This document shows, piece after piece, positions 44,476-54,600 of a DNA stretch of 59,255 nucleotides. The first letter of the stretch is position 1; the number at the start of each line of letters is the position of its first letter. The stretch is from Branchiostoma floridae (Eukaryota > Chordata > Leptocardii > Amphioxiformes > Branchiostomatidae), in assembly GCF_000003815.2 (NCBI RefSeq), contig NC_049992.1:15114092-15173346 (forward strand), written 5' to 3'. The position numbers and the translations under genes were made by a program. The notes beneath the pieces were generated by a model, which was not told the origin of the DNA, made no database searches, and saw nothing but the letters and a program-made list of their open reading frames with translations.

Positions 44476-45566
44476 TTCTAATATGCCGTCCTTTTCTGAC
44501 TGGGTTTAGCTAACAGAAAAGGACGGCTTATAAAAAAGATCACGATTTTCCCCATCAACCTCTGCTTGGAGAGTAGAACGGGCTAGCAACCCTTCCCCTA
44601 TAACAATATACCCGGCTACAGAAACAGCACGGGCACTTGTGTCACTAGGCGTTATACGCACGGCAAAGAACAAGAAATAATATACGCCATTGTAAACGTA
44701 CCCAAAGGAAACAGATATACTGGCAAACTGGCATTGATCTGAATTTGAACCGCAATGCACCTGTCAATGATGACTATAGGGGGTAGGGGGCTAAGTATGA
44801 TTTGATACCATCTCCATGTGTTATATACACATGGGGAACATATATTTTGGAGGCATTTGGTGTTGCCTATGCTCAGTGTACTCAACTTGAAGGCTTTCAA
44901 TCATTCGTCAACCACAACGGTGCTATATATCACCGTATGTCTCTACTAACTCTCTACTACTCAGCTTACCGTAGCCACTAGTATAATCCTATTTCTCATA
45001 ACTATTAGGTCTATAGAAGCTCCCATTAACAACAACGCCCCCCCCCCCCGAACACTATGTGGTCAGATGTACATAAGCGTATATTTAGATAGATGAGCAG
45101 GGTGTTGACAATCATAACAGCTGTCTTTTATAGAGGACAGCCGTCTATATATAAAAATATGATTGACAGGCGGCATATGGAGTCTAGGGTTGTGCGTTGT
45201 ACCTGTGGAAGCTCTGTTAGAACCCATTCTGGGAATACACATCTACAGATGACTAACTGCCTTGACTCCGTACACTTAAAATTCGTCCTTACAATGTTGT
45301 TGTAGATTTTAAAACGCAAAAAGCGCCTCCTGTCAGATCTACTCCGCAGAACAATGATCTGTCCCTTCCCAGACTGGGACGTATCAGGTTACACATTGAT
45401 GCCAGGGTACGAATGGAAATGTTGCATTTGACGTAATATTACCAAGGTCAGTACTAGTATACGCAGTTCTCTAACGGTCAACACTTCAAACGAACAGGAC
45501 ATCTACCCGACATGCCCTAGTACGTCTGTTAGGGGACAATACGTAAGTGTGTATCCATCAAGCTGT

Positions 45567-45569
<3 letters not shown>

Positions 45570-45621
<52 letters not shown>

Positions 45622-45665
45622 TGTGTGTGTCTGTGTCTGTGTCAGTGTGTGTGTGTCTGTGGTGT
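45570..45665. repeat. (CT)n(GT)n microsatellite
   Basis: About 35 bp of CT repeats followed by about 60 bp of GT-rich repeats. Confidence 0.97.
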
Positions 45666-45959
45666 GTGAACTGAACAAAAAACAATATACTTTGTGCAAG
45701 ACGCTTTGCCCCCATGCCCCCAAAATCATGTCCTTATTTGAATCGAAATTTTGTTTAGATGTACAACATTGGTGCATACTGTACATTGGATATAGCATGG
45801 TCAGTATCTACTCAACATTACATCTAACGTTATTCTGGTACATGTATACTAATTACAACTGTGGGCGAAGGGAAGGGTAAATAATTACATTTATTTATTT
45901 ATTAACGTTATATTGGTTGACATACTTATTATTTCACGACATTGTTTACTTGTCTTCAG

Positions 45960-46555
45960 GGTGACCTGTGTGTTATTTTCAAAGACAGTGACCAGTACGT
46001 GGTACAGGACCTTCCTCACAACATGACCCTTGATATGAGTTCCTCACAGGAGAGGCATCTCCTTAAAGAGCTCCTGCACATGCGCGACGAGGAGGTGATG
46101 ACTGACGTCACACTGTGTGTTGATGGACGTGAGCTTCACTGTCACCGCTGTGTGCTGGTGACGTGCAGGTACGGATGGACTGGGGGGAGGGGGGCTGTGA
46201 ATCTAAATCACAATCTATTGTGACGATGTACTGATGTTGTTCTTGTAATGTAATGCTGTCGTGTGTCAAGTAAATCATAGCCTCTACTGCAGGCTCCGCG
46301 GATCGCTGATCAAATAGTAGAAATTGGACAAAGAGAGGGAATTTAATGCTGTTCCACGGAGCCTGGTAGAGGCTAAGTAAAATCATGCATTACTGACCTT
46401 TTATTATGCGAAAACCAATAATTAAGGATCGTTTATTATATCAATTCCATGAGGCTCATTTTCAACTTGATTGAATCTCCTTGATCACTTCAATCATTTC
46501 TTCTACAATCTCCAATCATCACAATAAGGCAGCCCTTTTCTCATCTTTGTAACTT

Positions 46556-46607
<52 letters not shown>

Positions 46608-48763
46608 CCTCTCTCTTTGCAGTCAGTATTTCCGTCTGATGTTCACTATGGATATGGCGGAGCATTACCGAAAGGAGGTCCCTGTGTACGGAGTTAGTTA
46701 CAGTACCCTGGAGCAGATTGTCAACTTCGCCTACACCGGTGAGGCTAATTTCTTTCACCTTTAAAACGGACTTCATACAAGCTGGTGACTTGCAATACTA
46801 CTACTTTTCGCCAGAGGGCAATGTTAACCCTGCTTTATAAACTTCGTCTTGTTTTGACTACACTGGACGGGTGACTTTCAAACATGACAATGCGCTGGGT
46901 ATAGGAACATAAACCTATATATACGACATTTTGCTTAAAAAAACATTGAGGATTTGATGTGGGATTTTCAGGGAACACAGTTACATTTGACCCAATTAAT
47001 CTAGAATCTTTGTTAACAGTGCTTGTCTATGTTTCAAAGGCAAGGTAGAGTTTCAAGAAATACCTCCCATCCTGGGGACGCCCAAAGCACCGGACCCAGG
47101 AGACAAATACAAGACCACCATAGAAGAACTTCTGTCGGCTGCCGACATGTTTCAGATTCTAAACCTACGCAGGTAAGGGCTAAAACTCGTTCTTCCTGTC
47201 CAAATGTTAACCCTTCTAAACATACGGTTGTTCCAAGGCTATATTCGTACTTGAAAACATGACGTTGTTGATGATCTTTAAGTTTCCAACTATTGGTTAA
47301 AGACGATTTTTGTCAACACTCACAGGGCCTGTGCAAAGTACATCATGGACAAATTAAACGTCGACAACGTCGTCAAGTTTTACTTCTTCGCATCCCTTCA
47401 CAACTGCGACGACCTCAAGAAGTCTTGCAAGCAGCTCATAGAGGATCACTTCATACTGGTGTCTCAAAAGGAAGAATTCTTGGATCTGGACCAGGACCAA
47501 GTGTCCGAACTTCTTGCCAGTGACGATCTTAACGTTCAGAAGGAAGAAGAAGTGTACGAAGCTGCCTTGAGATGGATCAAACATTTGCCTCAATCAAGAG
47601 CAGAAAGCGCGCCAAAACTTATCAAAGAAGTCAGATTGACGAGAATGGACCGTTCTTATCTAGATGAACAGCTCGCCACTGACGAACTATTGTCGTCTTC
47701 ACCAGAGTGTGTGAGCTTTATAGAACAAGCTGGAGCATCGCAGGTCTTGGATGATTCTGGAGGTTCGGCCTGTAGTGTCGCCTGTAAGGACAGCCTTAGA
47801 CATGGCATGAAGGAAGCCAACACTATATTCATTATCGGAGGGAAGCAGTACACAGATATGGGAGACATAGAGTACTGTAGCACCTGTTTTTGTTTCGACC
47901 CCGTCAACAAGACTAAATGTACGGTCCCTACACCTGACAGTGCGTTCTGTCTCAGCAACATGGCATGTACGTTCTACGGGAGTTTTCTGTACGTGGCTGG
48001 CGGAACGGTACAAGATCTACATTCTTCGTCAGGATGGCGGCCTTCTGATGAGTTTTGGGAGTACGACTGCGTAGATAACGTTTGGTCGCAGAAGTCAAAC
48101 ATGTCTCACCCCAGGTCTAACTTCTCTATAGTGGCGATAGAGGGTTGTGTATACGCGTTAGGAGGTTCGTATAGATCGGGAAGATACGATTTGGTTGAAG
48201 TCTTCGAGTTAGAGACTGAGGCATGGACTGACGCAAAGCCTATGCCTTATCCTCTGTCAGAACACTGCGCGGTAGCCTTGGACCGAAAGATCTACGTCAT
48301 GGGTGGATTTGCGGGTGGATCCGGGAAAGGGATCACAAACCGAGCGCTTTGCTTCGACACAGTGGAGTCAACCTGGACAGAAATTCCCAATCTGATGGTC
48401 ATGAAGAAAAGGGCAAGCGCCGCGGTCTTAAACGGAGAGATATATGTAATCGGGGGAACAGACTACATTGAGGAGATGGATATAGTAGAGATCTATAACG
48501 TGGAGAAGAAGAGATGGAGGCTAGGGGCGAGACTACCAGAGGAGTGTAGTTCGGCAGGAGTGGCTGTTATAGACGGGAAGTTGTACGTGTGTGGAGGGGT
48601 GAGGTTTCACCAGGTGCTGGATGGGATATGGGTGTACAATGCGGAGGGTGACAGTTGGGAGAGGATGTCGGGAGTTAGGCTGACGCGGCAGTTTGAATTT
48701 GGGAGCACGGCGGCGCTCATCAACCAACAGAGACTCAAAACAGGCGAAGGAAAGAAAACTTGA
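45960..48763 (+). CDS. BTB-BACK-Kelch protein (KLHL-like), probable Cul3 adaptor
   Basis: Exons 45960-46168, 46623-46738, 47040-47172 and 47326-48763 join in frame (631 codons from the first acceptor). The likely start is ATG at 46023 (MTLDMSSSQERHLL, about 610 aa) unless an upstream exon adds more. BTB: TDVTLCVDGRELHCHRCVL, SQYFRLMFTMDM, QIVNFAYTG and IEELLSAADMFQIL. BACK follows from CAKYIMDKLNVDNVVKFYFF to about residue 260. Six kelch repeats follow, with IFIIGGK, LYVAGG, VYALGGS, IYVMGGF, IYVIGGT and LYVCGGV blade motifs. This is the standard architecture of substrate adaptors for Cullin-3 ubiquitin ligases; substrate is unknown. The BTB has an extra loop (EFQEIPPILGTPKAPDPGDK) between the FAYTG strand and the next helix. 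I cannot assign a specific KLHL ortholog. The last exon holds BACK and all kelch repeats. Confidence 0.9.
46559..46619 (+). repeat. (CT)n microsatellite serving as polypyrimidine tract
   Basis: About 55 bp of almost pure CT directly before TTTGCAG/TCAGTATTTCC, the acceptor of Kelch-gene exon 46623-46738. Confidence 0.95.
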
Positions 48764-48856
48764 TTCTTTTTAAATATGTTGTACACACATTCGTAGAGGT
48801 GCTATTGAATGCATTGATATTTGACACATTTTATTTCAAACCAGTCCTCCTTGTAT

Positions 48857-49115
48857 GATCATAGCCTGGAATCCAGCCGTGTTGTGCTTTANNNNNNNNN
48901 NNNNNNNNNNNNNNNNNNNNNNNNNNNNNNNNNNNNNNNNNNNNNNNNNNNNNNNNNNNNNNNNNNNNNNNNNNNNNNNNNNNNNNNNNNNCCCCCCCCC
49001 CGTGTTGCGCTTCGGTCGCTCCCCAAAGGTATGTTTCCTGCCTGTGTTGGCAGGAAGCGTACCTTTGGGGAGCGACCGAAGCACAACACGGCTGGATTCC
49101 AGGCTAGTATGATCA
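48857..49115. mobile_element. Nested palindromic element interrupted by a gap
   Basis: GATCATAGCCTGGAATCCAG and CCGTGTTGTGCTT at the left reappear inverted at 49075-49115 (GGCTGGATTCCAGGCTAGTA). Inside the right part, CGGTCGCTCCCCAAAGGTA and its inverse form a second hairpin around TGTTGGCA. The 100-N gap lies at its left-hand hairpin. Confidence 0.8.
48892..48991. other. Assembly gap (100 N)
   Basis: A run of exactly 100 N in a palindromic element, followed by a C homopolymer. Confidence 1.
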
Positions 49116-51172
49116 CAAAAGAGCTATTCAAAGAGGTCACTGAATTCCACCCAAGTTTCTCCACGTTCACTGGCTAAAACTAGTAAAAGGAAACCAGTCT
49201 CCTGACATCACAAAACCCACACATTACAGACCAGAAAAGGTGAAATCTTTCATCTTCCACTGTCTCAGAAAAAAAAAGTCGAACCCAATAACTCAGAATT
49301 TACGTGTAATTAGCTTTTATATATCGGCATATATAAATAGTTTATTGCACTGTTTGTCTGTACCTTTTCATGTTACCTACCGGCAAAGAATTTGCAATTA
49401 AGTTTCAATATCAAACAGTTCGTAAGGGATGTCAGACTGCCTGCTAAATACATGTATACCAATGTGTCGAAGAATATGTCGTCATTTTCTGATGAGCGTT
49501 AATGAAAAATACAATGATCTTTTGTTTGAGAGAGAAATGGTTTATTGAATAAAAAACGGTAGCAGCACAAGGGCTGAATTGCAGTTTCATACAATAATAG
49601 CTTAACATAAAAGGTACTAGTATACGTAGCTAAAGATATCAAAAGCGTTTTATGACAATCATAATCTATCCAATTATTCATTACACTTAATTCTTTAACA
49701 AAGACGTACTTGATACAGACCTAGCTGTTGTACAAAGTATATGCTGCCCAAACTACACGCTCTCATTCAGAAGTCTTGCTATTTCACAATGTTTCACTGA
49801 GAATGACAGGGATGGACAAGTTTTCTAAAATCCCCTTGTCCTATCAGGTAACCACGTAAAAACTGTACTTGCCCAAACCAACTTATCGCTTGCCCAACAT
49901 TCAACTGTCACTTTTATATGCATTTTCATTTCCAGCAATTGAATTCTTACTATTGCCTTTATTTTTCTATGTTGACCATTGGCTGATGTCATGACTGTAA
50001 AAATGAACATTCAAGTTTTATCAAAATCTCACTTAATGGAAGAATCTTACTTGCCGGATCGGGCAAGTGGGGTAGGTCATACGCTTAATTGCCCAAACTG
50101 CATTTTTCCTAAAATGCCCTGGACAATGGGCTGGTGGACTTGTCCAACACTGAATGAGTTGCTGATCACATGATTTCAAACTATTCATAATTCTTTCTAC
50201 TAATGGCCTGTTTCATAGGCAAATCCTCTACTGGCTGACAATAAGCTGTTATATTTTTATTACTCTTACAAGAACAAGAACATTATGCAAGCAAATCATT
50301 CTAAGTTTTGCTCACATATCATGACAAAACCCAAGTTGCAAGGCAGCAATCTCATACACTGTTAAGTATTGTAAACGAAATGAATAAAAACTAGAATGGT
50401 GAAGACTATACTGGCCTCATAGCTTATTGTTACTATGTATCTTACAAAGCAAAATATACATAATATGGAAATGTTTCCCTAAGTTTACAGTTAGTAGTAT
50501 ATACAACATACACAACATTAATCAGTCAGGTTTCATAATTCTGTAAATTTTAAAAACTGTGTGTTTGAGACATTTCTCAAGTGCAATGCCCCCAGCTATG
50601 CATAGTTTAGATATGCATGAGTGCATTTTAACGTTATATACATATATATATTGAGGAAGTTGCATTGAAGATCTCTTAAAGATTCTTAAATGGCGGTAGC
50701 AGATATATGTAATGTTAGTGGATGTTACAACATCAGAATGCTAGGTTATAAATTTAGTATACAATAACCAAGGACATACCTTATATACAAATGTAATGTC
50801 ATTGACATAATATAACCTTTCTGACGTTGTACATAATGATTTGTTACCAGCTCTTTGTGTACAATGTGAATACATTTATGTCATACTTGGGCCGCGATAA
50901 TGTTCGATACAGGTGTTTTGGAACAGGTGATAAAAAAAGCTGTACCACACAGGCTTCTTAGTTTTATCACACACAGGCTTCCATTGAATATTTTGAACAT
51001 ACTCTGTGCATGCCAGTGCGGCACGGTAGAAAATTCAAATACCTGATTCGGACATTGGAACATTACAGTTGAAACATTGTTTGTTTGAGGATACCAAATT
51101 TTCTTAACTTTTGGCGCATTTTGCATCGAAATATGTATTCTCAGGTGCAGCGCGGGTATGACATAAATATAA

Positions 51173-51298
51173 TACAACACGGTGTATTCTGACCTGCAGC
51201 AGGGCAGAATACACCAGAATCTCCTTCCGGACTTCAGGCGACCCAACCCGCGGTCAGGCTGGAACCTCGGGTGATACGGAATACACCGTGTTGCATTG
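51173..51298. mobile_element. Short foldback element
   Basis: ACAACACGGTGTATTC and its inverse GAATACACCGTGTTG bound about 100 bp; CAGAATACACCAG near the centre repeats the terminal motif. It lies just beyond the TNFR stop codon, probably in its 3'UTR. Confidence 0.75.
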
Positions 51299-51419
51299 TA
51301 TATGTACTGCATAGTTACAATGATGGCTTTCAACCCTGAGCCAAAGCCTTGCCGTATATAAACACAGGTATTTATGCTGTCATGGCTATAAATTACATCA
51401 AGCCTTGTTTTCCTTAAAC

Positions 51420-51637
51420 TCAAGAGTCAGTGACTTCTGAGTCAGTAGACTCTGGATTTGCTGCATCTGTTGTGTTTGCACTCTGGTTAATAGTATTGCT
51501 TGTTCCTATTTGCACAAATTCTGGGCTTCCAAAGTTGTGATGGTGAACACTAGTACTGTGCACTGTAGCGTTAGGGCAAAGAAGTTGAACTGTCTGGGTT
51601 CTTGCATCAAATAGACAGCGTTGGTCTTGGTACACTC
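51420..51637 (-). CDS. Exon: TNFR C-terminal tail with RHIM-like motif
   Basis: Acceptor GATGCAG. Encodes [20 protein letters not shown], a His/Asn-rich [14 protein letters not shown], then [12 protein letters not shown] and an Asn/Thr/Ser-rich end to TGA. The VQIG codons are at 51504-51515. Confidence 0.85.
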
Positions 51638-54600
51638 CTGCATCAAAACAGACAAGAGTAAGGTAAGGTTGCATTACATTATAAAAGTACCTGAAGTACA
51701 CAAATTATTAGAAATTGCCAGTTCAACTAAGTATAACAGGATTTTGTCTGAAATAGAAACAAATATTTTTTTGTACTGCTCTACATATTCCCATGCATCA
51801 TGGCTACCTGTGCCTTCATGTTCACTATCGATACCAATTGAAAGCTCAATTATCTTCAAGGCTAATTTCATGACATTTACAGATCTCCCCCAAAATTTAA
51901 CAACTGCAAAAATGAGAACAAGTGATACCAAAATATCATGACCTTATACAAAAACTTTCAAACTACATGGATTGCAAAATACGATAATTACCACTGACTT
52001 ACCAAGATTAAATTGCTGCCCCTCCAGAGCCCCAGTGGCTGTGGGTACATATATCTGGACTCCCCGTTGGTTTTGTTCCCCTCTGGCTTGCTCGTTATCA
52101 TTTGGCTCCAACTCCCCCTCCCCATGTTCCATTCCTGGTAGCAAGGCCTGCTGTTCATTCAGTTCCTAAGTATGATGATTTGTACCAAAGTTTGAGCACA
52201 TTGTACAGCATACTCAATGAGATATTCATTTTCAAAACATTCTTAACTTTGTCTAATATAGATTATTCAAACAAGACCATCACACTTTGGACCTAAATGT
52301 TCTAAAGCATTGCAATGAAGGGCATATGGTACCCTTTAACAGTTTCAAAGCTTTATATTTTTTTATTGGAAACCTTAAAAGCTGTTGAAAGCACTTTCAA
52401 AGTGAAAAGTTCAAATTGACACCTACTGATGGATTACATTGGATGTCCTTGGTACTGAAGTGCTCTCCATTCACACACTTTGGTTTAAAAGTTTTAATGT
52501 TATGTGTGTTGCATCAACATTTGTGTCCAATACATTTCATACAGTATACATGGGGCACTCTCTGCATTATCACCAAAGTGTCCACCAATCACAGCTATTA
52601 CCACAACTACAAAAGTAACAAATAAAGCAAGTAGAAAAGCTTAAGGTGACAGACTGCCATGTCAACAAAATTCCTCATTAAATCATTAGTGTTAACATCA
52701 GTATTGGACATAGACCTTTAGATACATGTAACCGGCTTTACTCAAATACAAACCTGGAGAGCTTGTGGGTTTAAATCTTGACCTTCATCATCAAGTCCAT
52801 CAAGTTGTTGTGGAGGAACAGCCACTGTAATGAAGATTAATTAATTGATAAGAGTTTGCTACACAATGTAGATGCTCTGTATTGAGACTATCAGAATGAA
52901 AGTTAGGATGTTGACTTAGTGAAAGTAATAATGCATGTTTCCAACCTTATTCTGGTTATCTATCTACTTTGAGTGATTAATATGTACTGTATGTATTGTG
53001 GATGGTCCAAAGGTGACTCTCATGTGGGTACTATTTTGTGGAACTATTGCTCTAGCACATGCAGCATATATATAACATCTGATTACAGTCTGGTCTTCTG
53101 CTCAAAGAGAAATGAAATATAAATCACCTATTGGTGGTACACCATCAATCTTCTCCCGTTCTCCCATCTTCTTATAGTAATACCATATGATAAACACGAT
53201 GATGAAAAGCAGCACAAGAATGATTGCAGACGTCAGGATGATGGCTACGTCACTCGCTGCTATGGTAGGTTGGATGTTTGGACTAACCTGCCAGTCTTCA
53301 CCAGAACTGTTCTCTGCATGGTAAGATAAACAAAAAGGAATATAACGTCCTAGAATCTACTGAAAAATAGTTCCAGTAAGCATTACTACAAGTAACGTTA
53401 ATCATCTGCAAGATGTTATTGTTAAGTGGACATCAGATGGTATTATGGGGAAAAGAGAGAGACTGGTAAGGGTAATGTTACATAATCTGCATGAATGACA
53501 TATAGAGTACAATAGGGTGCAGTCTATTTCACTTGACGTACATTGAAGTACCAGCCCATAGGAGGGCTGGGTTAAAGGATGATGCAGAACTCACAGTGTT
53601 GTATTTCATCTATGTCATACCCACCCGAGCATGCACACATTTCAAAGCAAAATATGCTGGAAGTTGAGAAAATCTGATGTCTTCAAATAAAATTGTAACG
53701 GGGGGCGCCCTAAGACGGTTCCCGTCGTAAGACGGAACGGATTTTTTGCTGATCTTATTATCCATAACTACACCGTGTTTGTTGCCACTGACTATGCTGA
53801 TTACAAAGGTAAATAAACCAAGTCCATGCACACAGCTTTAATTTGCATTCCAAGTATACTTTAACATATTTACTTCATGTTTTTTTTTAAAACAGAATTC
53901 TAACAGTAATGTTGACAGTGCTGAATCACTGCGGTCACCGGCCTCTGCGTAGTGGCGGCTCGTGTCGCTAACTATACGAACTCTTTCAAGCAGTCACACA
54001 ACTGCCATGATACACATAAATAAAGCTCCATAAAACACTATGAATATGGGTCTTCAAATGTCTGTTGAGTAGAAAAGCAACCAAAAGGAAGCGACATAAA
54101 CATTGCCACCATTGTACTCCCAAGGGAGTGTGGCCGTGAAGGTGACAGACTAGAGAACGCTCAAAAGAGTTATTTGACTGTAACAAATGATACGTGCTGT
54201 CTATGAAAATAAGACNNNNNNNNNNNNNNNNNNNNNNNNNNNNNNNNNNNNNNNNNNNNNNNNNNNNNNNNNNNNNNNNNNNNNNNNNNNNNNNNNNNNN
54301 NNNNNNNNNNNNNNNCATTCACAATCAGTGCATTCAGCCCATTGCCCCGTAAAAACATGAGCTGGATTGTTCTAGGTACAGCCTTCCTCATGTGAGACAA
54401 GAAGTACATACAGTCACGACTTCACTGTCAAAAGAAAGCTAAATATCATATTATTAATTTTTTTCTGTGTACTCAAATTTACCACTTACTTCTGAAGAGA
54501 GCAAAATGTAAAAAAAAGCGTACCGAGTTAGGCACACTGTCCGGCGTAGCACAAAATTGGAAGGTTACATACACGAAATTGTCTCACAGTGTTTGCCGCT

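Larger units (their letters stand above)
42355..45959. other. F 3'UTR and intergenic DNA
   Basis: AATAAA occurs at 43253-43258 and again near 44229; either could end F. A SINE lies at 44279-44475 and a perfect hairpin GCCGTCCTTTTCTG...CAGAAAAGGACGGC at about 44485-44527. A C homopolymer lies near 45040 and a (CT)n(GT)n microsatellite at 45570-45660. No exon recognised; a 5' exon of the Kelch gene may be hidden here. Confidence 0.45.
48764..51419. other. Convergent intergenic region between the Kelch and TNFR genes
   Basis: Holds both 3'UTRs. For the TNFR strand, TTTATT at 50256-50261 or 49541-49546 are candidate poly(A) signals (AATAAA in reverse). A foldback with a gap (48857-49115) and another foldback (51173-51298) lie here. 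No exon recognised. Confidence 0.4.

Noticed and set aside
51420-53128. Death domain in the TNFR tail
   Set aside because: The four tail segments total about 165 residues, Gln/Asn/Thr-rich, without the six-helix hydrophobic pattern or the conserved Trp region.
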